Part shown: positions 27,416 to 35,779 of the stretch, piece after piece
Layout of the letters: every line of letters begins with the position of its first letter
How positions within the stretch are numbered: position 1 is the first letter of the stretch
Assembly: GCF_029814935.1 (NCBI RefSeq)
Contig: NZ_CP104582.1
Location: 3,782,001 to 3,846,000 of the forward strand
Source: Pseudomonas sp. GD03919
Lineage (GTDB): Bacteria; Pseudomonadota; Gammaproteobacteria; Pseudomonadales; Pseudomonadaceae
DNA: 64,000 bases
Reading direction: 5' to 3'
Notes under the pieces: generated by a model
What the model was told of the DNA's origin: nothing
Database searches by the model: none
The model's input: only the letters and a program-made list of their open reading frames with translations
Translations under genes and position numbers: made by a program

Positions 27416-28951
27416 TTACACCTTGCCGACGGATACCCAGTAGTGCGGCAGCAGCTCGGCCAGAGCGCTGGCCTTCTGCGTCGGCAGTCGCGTTAGCACA
27501 TCCTTGAGATAGGCATACGGATCATGCCCATTCATCCGCGCCGACTGGATCAGGCTCATGATTGCCGCCGCCCGTTTGCCGCTGCGTAGCGACCCGGCAA
27601 ACAGCCAATTGGAGCGACCTAGAGCCCACGGGCGGATCTGGTTCTCGACTTGGTTGTTGTCGATGGGCACAGCGCCATCGTCCAGGTAGCGCGTCAGCGC
27701 TACCCAGCGTTTGAGGCTGTAATCCAAAGCTTTCGCCGTGGCTGAGCCGTTGGGCACAAGATCACGCTGGGCCAGCATCCAGTCATGTAGTGCGTCGAGG
27801 AGCGGTGAAGCCTTTTCCTGCCGTATTCGCCAGCGTTCTTCATTGCTCATGTCGCGCACTTGGCGTTCGACTTCGTACAGCCCAGCGATAGAGTGCAGCG
27901 CCTGTTCGGCCAGTTGGCTTTTGTTCGCCGCGTGCAGATCGAAGAACTTGCGCCGGGCGTGAGCCATGCAGCCGATTTCGGTGATGCCTTGCACGAAGCT
28001 GGCCTTGTAGCCAGCGAAGTCGTCGCAGACCAGCTTGCCATTCCACTGGCCAAGAAAATTGCGCGCATGCTCGCCGGCACGGCTGGGGCTGAAGTCGTAG
28101 ACCACGGCCTTCAGATCGGCGAAGGGCGTGGTGCTGTAGGCCCAGACGTAGGCACGGTGGGTCTTCTTCTCGCCGGGCGCGAGCATCGAAACCGGGGTTT
28201 CGTCGGCATGGATCACGCGCTGGGCAAGCACCGCTTCGCGCAGCGCATCGACCAGGGGCTGGAGCTGCACGCCGGTTTGCCCGACCCACTGCGCCAGTGT
28301 CGAACGAGCGATGGCCAGGCCGGCACGGCCAAAGATCTTCTCCTGCCGGTACAGCGGTAGGTGGTCGGCGAACTTGGTCACCATCACGTGAGCCAGCAGG
28401 CCGGCGGTAGGGATCCCCTTGTCGATCACCTGGGCCGGCACGGGCGCCTGGATCAGCGTTTCGCATTGGCGGCAGGCCCATTTCCCACGCACGTGCTGTT
28501 CGACGGTGAACACGCCCGGCGTGTAGTCGAGCTTTTCGCTGACGTCTTCGCCGACGCGCTGAAGCTGGCAACCGCAGGCGCACTGGGTGTTCTCCGGCTC
28601 GTGACGGATCACGGTGCGCGGAAATTGCGGTGGCAGCGGTGTGCGCTTGGGTTGTTGGCGTGGTTCGGCTGGGGTAACCGGAGGATTGACGGCTTTCAGC
28701 TCGGCCTCGGTGGCGGCGATGTCGGTGTCGAGCAGGTCATCAAGCAGGCTGCCCTGATCAGGGCTTAGCTGCTCGCTGCTCTTGGCGAACTTGTGCCGTT
28801 TGAACCATGCGATTTCGTGGGTGAGCTGCTCGATGACTGTTTGATCGCGGTGGATCTTTTTGCCCATCGCAGCGACTTGCGTGAGCAACTGCGCGGCCAG
28901 TGTGCGCAGCTGGTCAGGTGTCAGTTGGTCGAGATTGGGCGAGGAAGTCAT
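27416..28951 (-). CDS. tnpC: IS66 family transposase TnpC, copy A
   Basis: A 511-residue DDE transposase. It has an N-terminal coiled region (LRTLAAQLLTQVAAMGKKI), a zinc-binding segment (CACGCQL...CRQCETLI) and the catalytic acidic residues in HADETPVSML, VCDDFAGYKASF and NNQVENQIRPWALGR. Length is normal. It lies 61 bases after tnpB. The protein of copy B is clearly related but not identical, so the two are distinct IS66 types rather than a fresh duplication. Confidence 0.95.
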   Translation of the reverse strand: MTSSPNLDQLTPDQLRTLAAQLLTQVAAMGKKIHRDQTVIEQLTHEIAWFKRHKFAKSSEQLSPDQGSLLDDLLDTDIAATEAELKAVNPPVTPAEPRQQPKRTPLPPQFPRTVIRHEPENTQCACGCQLQRVGEDVSEKLDYTPGVFTVEQHVRGKWACRQCETLIQAPVPAQVIDKGIPTAGLLAHVMVTKFADHLPLYRQEKIFGRAGLAIARSTLAQWVGQTGVQLQPLVDALREAVLAQRVIHADETPVSMLAPGEKKTHRAYVWAYSTTPFADLKAVVYDFSPSRAGEHARNFLGQWNGKLVCDDFAGYKASFVQGITEIGCMAHARRKFFDLHAANKSQLAEQALHSIAGLYEVERQVRDMSNEERWRIRQEKASPLLDALHDWMLAQRDLVPNGSATAKALDYSLKRWVALTRYLDDGAVPIDNNQVENQIRPWALGRSNWLFAGSLRSGKRAAAIMSLIQSARMNGHDPYAYLKDVLTRLPTQKASALAELLPHYWVSVGKV

Positions 28952-29012
28952 GCCGCTGATTGTGCCAGAGCAGGCGGTCAGCGGAGATAAACCGATGGGC
29001 TAATGGCAGGTG

Positions 29013-29348
29013 CTACAGCACTGTGATCGTGCCGGCTGCGCCGACTCGCTGCCAGGGCAACCCCAGTACCAAAGCCTGAAGTTGCTCGGTGTCGAGTTCG
29101 ACTTCCGAGCCGTGCCGGATGCCTGGCCAATGAAACTTGCCCTGGTGCAAGCGCCGCGCGGCGAGCCAGATACCCACGCCGTCATGCACCAGAACTTTCA
29201 TGCGGTTGGCGCGGCGATTGGCGAACAGATAGGCGCAGTGCGGCTTCGCCGCACCGAACACCGCCACCACGCGGGCCAACGCGGTTTCAGTACCCGCACG
29301 CATATCCATCGGCTCGGTGGCGAGCCAGATACTATCCACGCGGATCAC
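29013..29348 (-). CDS. tnpB: IS66 accessory protein TnpB, copy A
   Basis: A 111-residue IS66 Orf2/TnpB protein (IRVDSIWLATEPMDMRAGTE; NRRANRMKVLVHDGVGIWL; ends with LPWQRVGAAGTITVL). It starts at GTG 29348, overlapping the tnpA stop as GTGA, so the two are translationally coupled. It is needed together with TnpA for full IS66 transposition; its exact role is unclear. Confidence 0.93.
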   Translation of the reverse strand: MIRVDSIWLATEPMDMRAGTETALARVVAVFGAAKPHCAYLFANRRANRMKVLVHDGVGIWLAARRLHQGKFHWPGIRHGSEVELDTEQLQALVLGLPWQRVGAAGTITVL

Positions 29349-29662
29349 TGGGCGAGCCCACGGACAAAGCGGGCGCAACCTTCAGGATCGGAGGCTGGCC
29401 ATTTCACCGTGACCGATTGCGCGCCCAGCGGTAGCTCGATAATCACCGCTGCTTCAGCTGGTCGTTTGGGCGTAACCCTCGCAGGAACGAACGCCGGCAA
29501 CGCCGCTGGCAGTTGATCCCGATAAAGCGGTAGCCACTTGCGAATGACGTTGGCGTTGATGCCATGGCGTATGGCCACGCTGGAGACGGTCGCACCAGGT
29601 TGCAGGCACTCCTGAACAACCTGGGCCTTGAACGGTTTGGGGTAAGAGCTTCGTTGGCGCAT
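29345..29662 (-). CDS. tnpA: IS66 accessory protein TnpA, copy A
   Basis: A 105-residue protein with an N-terminal helix-turn-helix (FKAQVVQECLQPGATVSSVA, then RHGINANVIRKW) typical of IS66/IS3 OrfA proteins. It likely binds the element ends. It is intact, in contrast to the remnant in copy B. Confidence 0.92.
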   Translation of the reverse strand: MRQRSSYPKPFKAQVVQECLQPGATVSSVAIRHGINANVIRKWLPLYRDQLPAALPAFVPARVTPKRPAEAAVIIELPLGAQSVTVKWPASDPEGCARFVRGLAQ

Positions 29663-29766
29663 GGAAATCCCGGCGATAAGGGCTATCGCGTCCGCTTAAA
29701 AATACGCGGACACCATCGCCCTTAATGCGGGATTGCGGAAGGTGACTTGGCTGGACGCTTACGGCC

Positions 29767-30009
29767 TTGAGCCACGGCCTCAACGCCAATCTCGTGCACA
29801 AGTGGATTCGCCGCCAGCAGGCACAGCTGCCCGCGGTACCCTCAGGTTTTATTCCAATTCCTCTCGTCCCGAGCGTGCCGGCTACCCCGAGTGCGGCCGA
29901 CAGGGCCATCCAGATCGCCATTCCCCATCGGGCCGGCAAGCTGTCGGTGCAGTGGCCGGGCAACGACCCTGAAGGCTGCGCCCGCTTTCTGCGCGAGCTG
30001 CTGAAGTGA
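29767..30009 (+). pseudogene. tnpA: IS66 tnpA remnant, copy B
   Basis: About 80 residues match the C-terminal three quarters of TnpA (HGLNANLVHKWIRRQQ; AIPHRAGKLSVQWPGNDPEG; CARFLRELL). The first part of the helix-turn-helix and the normal start codon are gone, replaced by about 35 unrelated bases. It would need a TTG at 29767 to be translated. Confidence 0.8.
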
Positions 30010-30337
30010 TCCGCATCGAGCGCATCTGGCTCGCCACCGAGCCGCTGGACATGCGCGCCGGCACTGAAACTGCGTTGGCCCGGGTGGTGCAGGTGTTCGG
30101 ATCGGCGCAGCCGCACTGTGCCTACCTGTTCACCAACAAGCGCGCCAACCGGATGAAGGTGCTGGTGCACGATGGCTTCGGCATCTGGCTGGCCGCTCGC
30201 AGGCTGAATAAGGGGCGCTTCGTCTGGTCGGGCAATGGGCAGGGGCAGCCGTTGGAACTCAGTACCGAGCAGTTGCAGGCCCTGGTGATCGGCCCTCGCA
30301 GCGTCTTGGGCCCAATGCCGAGATCAGGCTCCTGTAG
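30006..30337 (+). pseudogene. tnpB: IS66 tnpB, copy B, frameshifted near the 3' end
   Basis: It starts at GTG 30006, overlapping the tnpA stop, and reads as TnpB through LSTEQLQALVIG. It then leaves frame: about four bases are missing where LPWQ should be encoded (near 30295). The expected ending (LGPNAEIRLL, stop at 30335-30337) is present in another frame. Translation would instead run to 30404, into the start of tnpC, giving an abnormal tail. Confidence 0.8.
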
Positions 30338-30400
30338 CCGACGTGCAATTAGGCCAATGGCCTATCGCCGAGGGCGCCGGGATTCCTCACACTCGACGCC

Positions 30401-31912
30401 ATGAACCCTGCCGCTTTCGATCACCTGACGCCTGAGCAACTGCGCCAACTGGCCGCGCAGTTGAGTCAGCGCGTCGGTCATCTGGAAACGCTCAACCAGC
30501 GGTTGAACCACGAACTCGCCGTGCTGCGGCGCCACCGCTTCGCCCGCCGCAGCGAGCAGCTCAATGCCGACCAGCTCAATCTGCTCGACGAGATGATCGA
30601 TGCCGACATCGCCGCCATCGAGGCAGAGCTTGAGGCGGTCCGACCAAAGTCCGCCAAGCGCGAGCTACGGCAGCAGCCCAAGCGAGCGCCTCTGCCGGCC
30701 GAACTGCCGCGCACGCTGATACTTCACGAGCCGGACAGCACCCAGTGTGCCTGCGGCTGCCAGCTCAAGCGCATCGGTGAAGACGTCAGCGAGAAGCTCG
30801 ACTACACCCCGGGCACCTTCACCGTCGAGCGGCATATCCGTGGCAAGTGGGTCTGCGCCCAGTGTGAAACGCTGATCCAGGCCCCAGTGCCGGCGCAGGT
30901 GATCGACAAGGGCATCCCGACTGCCGGGCTACTGGCTCAGGTCATGGTGGCCAAGTTCGCCGATCACCTGCCGCTATACCGCCAGGAAAAGATCTTCGCC
31001 CGCGCCGGGCTTGCCATCGCGCGTTCCACGCTGGCGCAATGGGTCGGCGCTTGCGGCGTCCAGCTGCAACCCCTGCTCAATGCCCTGCGCGACTGCCTGC
31101 TCCAGCAGGACGTCATCCTCGCCGACGAAACCCCGGTGCAGATGCTCGCCCCGGGCACGAAGAAGACCCAGCGGGCTTACGTCTGGGCCTATGCACCCAG
31201 CCCCTTCGCCGACCTCAAGGCCGTGGTCTACGACTTCAGGCCGAGTCGGGCTGGCGAGCACGCGCGCAGCTTCCTGGGCGACTGGCAAGGCAAACTGGTC
31301 TGCGACGACTTCGCCGGCTACAAGGCCAGCTTCGAGCAAGGCGTGACCGAGATCGGCTGCATGGCCCATGCACGGCGCAAGTTCTTCGACCTGCATGCCG
31401 CCAACCAGAGCCAACTGGCCGAGCAGGCCCTCCAGTACATCGGTCAGCTCTACGATGTGGAACGCGAAGGGCGAGAGCTACTCGCCGAACAGCGACGGCA
31501 ACTGCGCCAGGACAAAGCCAGGCCAATCATCGATGGCCTGCATAGCTGGATGCTTGGGCAGCGGCAGAAGGTGCCGGAGGGCAGCGCGATCGCCAAAGCA
31601 CTCGACTACAGCCTCAAGCGCTGGGCAGCGCTGGTGCGCTACCTGGATGACGGCAACCTACCCATCGACAACAACTGGATCGAGAACCAGATCCGCCCCT
31701 GGGCCCTGGGACGCGCCAACTGGCTGTTTGCCGGCTCGCTACGCAGTGGCCAGCGTGGCGCAGCCTTGATGACGCTGATCCAGTCAGCCCGCCTGAACGG
31801 GCATGATCCGTACGCCTACCTGAAGGACGTGCTCACGCGCCTGCCGACGCAGAAGGCCAGCGCTCTGGCCGAGCTGCTGCCGCATAACTGGGTATCCGTC
31901 GGCAAGGTGTAA
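30401..31912 (+). CDS. tnpC: IS66 family transposase TnpC, copy B
   Basis: A 503-residue DDE transposase with the catalytic residues intact (LADETPVQML, VCDDFAGYKASF, NNWIENQIRPWALGR) and the CACGCQL/CAQCETL cysteine pairs. Although its element's accessory genes are broken, this protein looks functional and could act on related ends. The C-terminal 40 residues are almost identical to copy A. Confidence 0.93.
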   Translation: MNPAAFDHLTPEQLRQLAAQLSQRVGHLETLNQRLNHELAVLRRHRFARRSEQLNADQLNLLDEMIDADIAAIEAELEAVRPKSAKRELRQQPKRAPLPAELPRTLILHEPDSTQCACGCQLKRIGEDVSEKLDYTPGTFTVERHIRGKWVCAQCETLIQAPVPAQVIDKGIPTAGLLAQVMVAKFADHLPLYRQEKIFARAGLAIARSTLAQWVGACGVQLQPLLNALRDCLLQQDVILADETPVQMLAPGTKKTQRAYVWAYAPSPFADLKAVVYDFRPSRAGEHARSFLGDWQGKLVCDDFAGYKASFEQGVTEIGCMAHARRKFFDLHAANQSQLAEQALQYIGQLYDVEREGRELLAEQRRQLRQDKARPIIDGLHSWMLGQRQKVPEGSAIAKALDYSLKRWAALVRYLDDGNLPIDNNWIENQIRPWALGRANWLFAGSLRSGQRGAALMTLIQSARLNGHDPYAYLKDVLTRLPTQKASALAELLPHNWVSVGKV

Positions 31913-31932
31913 TGCCCGTTCGCTTACGATAA

Positions 31933-32060
31933 ATCTCCCCGGATTGCATCCGGGCTACCCGCTGGCTGAAGTCGTCCACCTTGTACGAGCGCCGCCCCGG
32001 CGCGAAGCTTTTCGCCTCAGCGCTGCCTTAGAACCATTCGCCGCGGGGCGCGACTCCTAC
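31933..32060. repeat. Single REP arm and REP palindrome between IS66 and coaE
   Basis: A lone arm CCCCGGATTGCATCCGGGC (about 31937-31955) directly follows the IS66 end. Next is a GTACGAGCGCCGCCCCGG...CGACTCCTAC palindrome (31983-32060). The partner of the lone arm is missing and may have been lost in the rearrangement that placed IS66 here. Confidence 0.7.
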
Positions 32061-32143
32061 AAGGGGGCGGGGCGCATCGTGTTCGCATCACATCGAAATC
32101 CCCCTACAATCGCGCCCTTGAGCAATAACGAGGCTGCACTGGC

Positions 32144-32755
32144 GTGACGAAACCCTGGATACTCGGCCTGACCGGCGGCATCGGCAGCGGCAAGAGCGCG
32201 GTGGCGCAAGGCTTTATCGAGCGTGGCGTGCATGTGGTCGATGCCGATCATGCGGCGCGCTGGGTGGTGGAGCCGGGCCGGCCGGCGCTGACGAAGATCG
32301 TCGAGCATTTCGGTAAGAGCGTACTGCAAGCCAGTGGCGAGCTGGATCGTGCGGCACTGCGTAGGCTGGTGTTTGCCAACCCCGAACAGCGGCGCTGGCT
32401 GGAAAGCCTGCTGCATCCGCTGATCGGCCAGGAAATCGCTGAGGTACTGGCGCGCGCAGAATCGCCCTATGCCATTCTGGTGTCGCCATTGCTGATCGAG
32501 TCCGGCCAGCGGCATATGACCCAGCGTGTGCTGGTGGTCGATACACCCGCAGAGTTGCAGGTGCAACGCACCATCGCACGCGACCAGAGTTCGGAAGAGC
32601 AGGTGCGCGCCATCATGCAGGCCCAGGCCAGCCGCGAAGAGCGCCTGCGCCATGCTCACGACGTGCTGGTCAATGATCGTGATATGGCCTGGCTGGACGC
32701 GGAGGTCGAGCGCCTGCACAACTTCTATCTGACCCTGCGTGGAGGCCAGCCATGA
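32144..32755 (+). CDS. coaE: Dephospho-CoA kinase
   Basis: A 203-residue enzyme that phosphorylates dephospho-CoA, the last step of coenzyme A synthesis. The P-loop [11 protein letters not shown] is at 7-17, followed by [12 protein letters not shown]. It starts with GTG at 32144. The gene overlaps yacG by ATGA. In other pseudomonads it normally follows pilD in the pilBCD cluster; here only REP and IS66 DNA lies upstream, so its promoter context has changed. Confidence 0.95.
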   Translation: MTKPWILGLTGGIGSGKSAVAQGFIERGVHVVDADHAARWVVEPGRPALTKIVEHFGKSVLQASGELDRAALRRLVFANPEQRRWLESLLHPLIGQEIAEVLARAESPYAILVSPLLIESGQRHMTQRVLVVDTPAELQVQRTIARDQSSEEQVRAIMQAQASREERLRHAHDVLVNDRDMAWLDAEVERLHNFYLTLRGGQP

Positions 32756-32946
32756 CCATTACCGTTCAATGCCCAACCTGTAGCGCCCCCGTCGAGTGGA
32801 AAGCCGAAAACACCTACCGCCCCTTCTGCTGCGAGCGCTGCAAGCTGATTGACCTGGGCGCCTGGGCCGCTGAAGAGCATGCGATTCCCGGCAATGACCT
32901 GGAAGACGAGATGTTCAGTGGCGATCTGCCGACGCGGCCGCATTGA
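32752..32946 (+). CDS. yacG: DNA gyrase inhibitor YacG
   Basis: A 64-residue zinc-finger protein that binds GyrB and blocks DNA binding by gyrase. Zinc ligands are Cys7, Cys10, Cys26 and Cys30 (CPTC...CCERC), followed by the [14 protein letters not shown] motif. The start overlaps the coaE stop. Length is standard. Confidence 0.95.
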   Translation: MTITVQCPTCSAPVEWKAENTYRPFCCERCKLIDLGAWAAEEHAIPGNDLEDEMFSGDLPTRPH

Positions 32947-32959
32947 TCCATCTCGCCCT

Positions 32960-33086
32960 GTAGGAGCCCCGATCCGGGGCGAAGCTTTTTGACTTTAGCG
33001 TCGCCCCACAGCCATTCGCCGCGGGGCGAAGCGTTTGACTTTGGCGTCGCCGCCGCAGCCATTCGCCGCGGGGCGCGGCTCCCACA
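32960..33086. repeat. REP cluster (three related arms)
   Basis: GTAGGAGCCCCGATCCGGGG, then two near-direct copies of ATTCGCCGCGGGGCG, ending GGCTCCCAC. It fills the gap between yacG and the small leftward gene. Confidence 0.8.
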
Positions 33087-33104
33087 CAAGCAGAATCGGG
33101 AACG

Positions 33105-33320
33105 TCAGGGGCGCATAAAGGCGTAGTCGCGGTCATCATCGAGGTTGTCGGCGAGAAACTGCAGTTCGTGCGCCAGCTCCTGGGGATCACGCAGCGCCCT
33201 GCTCCGCAGTACGACTTCCGATAGCAGCGCACGCAATGCCACGATAGGCTCATGACCCTGCACGTCGGCGTCATGCAAATCGTCCTGAACAGTGCTTCTT
33301 GCCCAGCTGTGAACACTCAT
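33105..33320 (-). CDS. Small hypothetical protein, possibly ANR-controlled
   Basis: A 71-residue acidic protein from the ATG at 33320 (MSVHSWARSTVQDDLHDADV). Helical, leucine-rich text follows (IVALRALLSEVVLRSRALRD; ELAHELQFLADNLDDD). I do not recognise a family. An upstream in-frame ATG nine codons earlier is less likely because it overlaps the spacing of the promoter. A near-perfect ANR/FNR box is centred 61 bases before the start, suggesting expression at low oxygen. Confidence 0.65.
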   Translation of the reverse strand: MSVHSWARSTVQDDLHDADVQGHEPIVALRALLSEVVLRSRALRDPQELAHELQFLADNLDDDRDYAFMRP

Positions 33321-33374
33321 CTCAAGTCCCTCGCAGGCGTTTTTCACAGCATGGCGTCAGGCCCGCTCCGATCA

Positions 33375-33388
33375 TTGACGAGGATCAA
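33375..33388 (-). promoter_or_regulatory. Putative ANR/FNR box
   Basis: TTGACGAGGATCAA matches TTGAT-N4-ATCAA at nine of ten fixed positions and is placed upstream of the leftward gene starting at 33320. Confidence 0.55.
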
Positions 33389-33426
33389 TCTCGGCCGCGC
33401 CATTCAATCGGCCAATACAACGCCAT

Positions 33427-34116
33427 TCACTCGCCGTGATCACCCTCCTTCCAGGGCGCCTGCAGATAGCGGCTGCGATTGAAGGTTTCCAGCCAGTCCG
33501 GGTAGAACACCACCAGCGCGGTGATGATGGTGCCGTTGATAAAGGCTTCGGGGAACGCCACCAGCCACAGGTAGCCGGCGAAATCGTCGAGCCAGGGCGG
33601 CATTGGGAACAGCCCATCCATCCACAGCAGGGCAAGGCCGCCGAGCAGCGTCATCAGCGTAGCCAGTGCCGCCGGAAAAAAGCCGCAGAAGAAGATGTAG
33701 ACGAACAGGTTGCGCGGCTGCGCGCGTTCTACACGGATGGCGCACAACTCGGTGACCAACACGGGGATCAGCACCAGTAGCACGCCGTTGATACCGAGCG
33801 AAGCCAGGTCCATGCGTCCGACAGCCAGCAGACCAAGCTGCGCCGCCAGGCCCGCCAGCACGGCCAGTGGCCAGTCGAGCAGCAGGGTTACAGCCGTCAT
33901 ACCGATGAAGTGATAGGAAAGCCCGGAGTCGAAATCGCGACGCACCAGCCACAGCAGAAACAGCGCCAGCATGGTGCCGAACAGCAGATGCTGACGGCGC
34001 AGATCACTGAACAGCTCGACCCAGGGCGCCCGCGCCACCGCCCAGAGCAGAGCTAGCCCGTAGATCAACCAGCCCCCGAGCAGGGTGGAGAAGGCCAGCA
34101 GGTTGGAAGCGATCAT
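33427..34116 (-). CDS. Energy-coupling factor-type permease (CbiM-like)
   Basis: A 229-residue inner-membrane protein with six or seven hydrophobic segments. The histidine-containing stretch LSYHFIGMTAVTLLLDWPLA resembles CbiM/NikM-type substrate-capture proteins of ECF transporters. The usual N-terminal MHIPEG-type metal-binding start is absent (it begins MIASNLLAFSTLLGGW), and no ATPase gene is adjacent. The substrate is therefore unknown; cobalt is only a family-based guess. I chose the ATG at 34116 to exclude a non-hydrophobic extension. Confidence 0.75.
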   Translation of the reverse strand: MIASNLLAFSTLLGGWLIYGLALLWAVARAPWVELFSDLRRQHLLFGTMLALFLLWLVRRDFDSGLSYHFIGMTAVTLLLDWPLAVLAGLAAQLGLLAVGRMDLASLGINGVLLVLIPVLVTELCAIRVERAQPRNLFVYIFFCGFFPAALATLMTLLGGLALLWMDGLFPMPPWLDDFAGYLWLVAFPEAFINGTIITALVVFYPDWLETFNRSRYLQAPWKEGDHGE

Positions 34117-34342
34117 GCGTACGCACCCTTTTCTCATTCGTCGGCGTGCCGGGGAGTTTACACCGGCCTCGTGGCGAAGCGGACCGCCGCACAAGCAGCA
34201 CCCGGGAAACCGGCTCTGCCATTGCACGGTGCCGCATGGCTACATGCCTGATTCGTCCCTGCACGGAAGTGACGCTGGTCTTCGGTGTTCAAGCCCCGCT
34301 GAGCACTGGCACGTGATGCAGCGCTGCGGCTAAGCTTTGGCC

Positions 34343-34972
34343 ATGGACGACTCCGACTACCTGCGCCTACTCACGCATCAGGCCGAACAGGCCAACGCCT
34401 TCCTTTCCAACGCGAAGAAATGGGAGCGCGAACGCTGGGTTTGTCAGCGCCTGCTGCAGGCGCTGAACGTGCGTCATCACAACGACGACTTCATGCCCAG
34501 CGGCCAGGAGCCGCCGGACGTGCTGTTTCGCGACGCCAATTTCGAGGTGTTCTTTGTCCTCGATGAAGGGCGGCGCCTCAATGATGAATGGCGTGCCGAA
34601 CTGGAACGACGCCGCAGCGCCTTCTCCCTGAGCCAGCTGGTGCGTCGCGAGGCCCGCCCAAAACGTATTCCCGCCAGCGAAATGCAGGCGCGCCTGGCGC
34701 CGACCCTGCGCAAGAAGGCGCATAACTACCGCGAGCGCGGCATCGACCTCGGCGAACTCGATCTGGTCGCCTTCGTCAGCCTCAAGCGTGCGGTGCTCGA
34801 CTGCAACAGCCACTTCCCGCCGCCCACCGAGTACCTGCGTCAGGGCTGGCGCTCGCTGTCACTGGTTGGCCCGCGCTTCGCCCGTGTGCTGTTCGCCCAC
34901 CCGGATGCCCCGGATTTTCTGCGTCAGAACCTCGGGCGCAGCCTGCTGTTCGACATCGGAATCGGCCTGTGA
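34343..34972 (+). CDS. DUF1780 family protein (putative endonuclease fold)
   Basis: A 209-residue protein from the ATG at 34343 (MDDSDYLRLLTHQAEQANAF). The block DVLFRDANFEVFFVLDEGRR, with conserved acidic residues, is the region that led the family to be described as nuclease-like. I cannot identify a complete catalytic set. It overlaps the next gene by four bases (GTGA), indicating an operon with the MOSC gene. No good ribosome site is visible. Confidence 0.78.
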   Translation: MDDSDYLRLLTHQAEQANAFLSNAKKWERERWVCQRLLQALNVRHHNDDFMPSGQEPPDVLFRDANFEVFFVLDEGRRLNDEWRAELERRRSAFSLSQLVRREARPKRIPASEMQARLAPTLRKKAHNYRERGIDLGELDLVAFVSLKRAVLDCNSHFPPPTEYLRQGWRSLSLVGPRFARVLFAHPDAPDFLRQNLGRSLLFDIGIGL

Positions 34973-35517
34973 ATACACTGCCGCAATTGCTCGCCGACGT
35001 ACCGCAAGTTGGCCAGGTGCGCTGGCTGGGTGTACGCCCCAGACCACGCGAGGCGATGCTCGAAGTCGAGGCCGTGGAAGCCCGCCGCGAGGCCGGCCTG
35101 ACCGGCGACCACAGCCGCCCCGGAGCGCGCAATGCACGACAGGTGACCCTGATTCAGTGGGAACACCTGGCCGTGGTCGCCGCCCTGCTCGGTCGTGGTG
35201 CGCCCATGCCGCCCGGCGAGCTACGCCGCAATATCGCGGTTGCCGGCATCAACCTGTTCAGCCTCAAGGGCCGGCGCTTTCGCATCGGCCAGGCACTGCT
35301 GGAAACCACCGGTTGGTGCCAACCCTGCGCAAAACTGGAGGAACGCCTTGGGCGCGGCACCTTCCAGGCCATGCGTGGCCATGGTGGCATCACGGCACGG
35401 GTGATCGAGGGCGGCATCATCCGCCTGCACGACAGCATCAGCGTACAACCCCTGCATGCACCCCTTGACCTGCAGGACAGCAGCGCTCGCCAAGGCTGGC
35501 GACCACGCCTAGAATAA
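34969..35517 (+). CDS. MOSC domain-containing protein
   Basis: A 182-residue MOSC protein (a sulfur-carrier domain related to molybdenum-cofactor sulfurases and YiiM). It has an early GLTGDHSRPGARNARQVTLI segment, FSLKGRRFRIGQALLE, and a conserved WCQPCAKLE region whose cysteines may bind sulfur or metal. It starts at GTG 34969 inside the upstream stop. Substrate unknown. Confidence 0.88.
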   Translation: MNTLPQLLADVPQVGQVRWLGVRPRPREAMLEVEAVEARREAGLTGDHSRPGARNARQVTLIQWEHLAVVAALLGRGAPMPPGELRRNIAVAGINLFSLKGRRFRIGQALLETTGWCQPCAKLEERLGRGTFQAMRGHGGITARVIEGGIIRLHDSISVQPLHAPLDLQDSSARQGWRPRLE

Positions 35518-35542
35518 GCGCATCACTGCAGAGGCCCACCTC

Positions 35543-35716
35543 ATGACCAGCCGCCTGAGCCCCGAAGACCAGCAGAAAGTCGACCAGTACCTGAGTGCAC
35601 CGCAGCACCAGGTGGAGCGTCAGCCCTTTCGCGTCTGGCGCCTGCTCGGCGTGGTGTTGCTCATCGTCATCGGCCTGGGCCTGCTGAGCCGTTTTCTGAG
35701 TGGATTGGTGCTATGA
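35543..35716 (+). CDS. DUF3094 small membrane protein
   Basis: A 57-residue protein beginning MTSRLSPEDQQKVDQYLSAP, with one C-terminal transmembrane helix (LLGVVLLIVIGLGLLSRFL). The pattern is that of DUF3094, conserved in Pseudomonas near ndh. It likely sits in the inner membrane with a short cytosolic N-terminus. It lies between the MOSC gene and ndh, same strand. Function unknown. Confidence 0.8.
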   Translation: MTSRLSPEDQQKVDQYLSAPQHQVERQPFRVWRLLGVVLLIVIGLGLLSRFLSGLVL

Positions 35717-35779
35717 GCTGCCTTGCGCTCGCCCTCTCGCACTCACACCGTCTTTTTCAAAGCCTTGTGAGCAATATCC

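Larger units (their letters stand above)
27401..29698 (-). mobile_element. IS66-family insertion sequence, copy A (complete tnpA-tnpB-tnpC)
   Basis: The outer end GTAAGCGAACGGGCATTA lies beyond tnpC. The inner end, read inward, is TAAGCGGACGCGATAGCCC. It holds three intact genes in the IS66 order, read leftward. It is head to head with copy B, leaving only about four bases between the two inner ends. No 8-bp target duplication is seen around copy A. Confidence 0.85.
29703..31927 (+). mobile_element. IS66-family insertion sequence, copy B (degenerate)
   Basis: The inner end is TACGCGGACACCATCGCCC and the outer end, beyond tnpC, is TAATGCCCGTTCGCTTAC. The order tnpA-tnpB-tnpC reads rightward. 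The tnpA start region is missing and tnpB is frameshifted, while tnpC is open. The outer flanks of the pair (AATGGTCT and GATAAATC) do not match, so the A-B pair did not arrive as one unit by simple transposition. Confidence 0.82.

Noticed and set aside
29733..29972. Alternative 79-codon frame over the copy B tnpA region
   Set aside because: It is out of frame with the recognisable TnpA remnant and its product has no family character.
27401..31927. Composite transposon carrying cargo between two IS66 copies
   Set aside because: The two copies abut at their inner ends, so there is no room for cargo, and the outer flanks show no shared target duplication.
34130..34330. Possible cobalamin riboswitch upstream of the ECF-type permease
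   Set aside because: A GGCCGGTGTAAACTCCCCGG stretch on the minus strand resembles the B12-box neighbourhood, but the other conserved blocks (GGGAA before it and the GCCACTG helix) are missing and the spacing to the start is too short.
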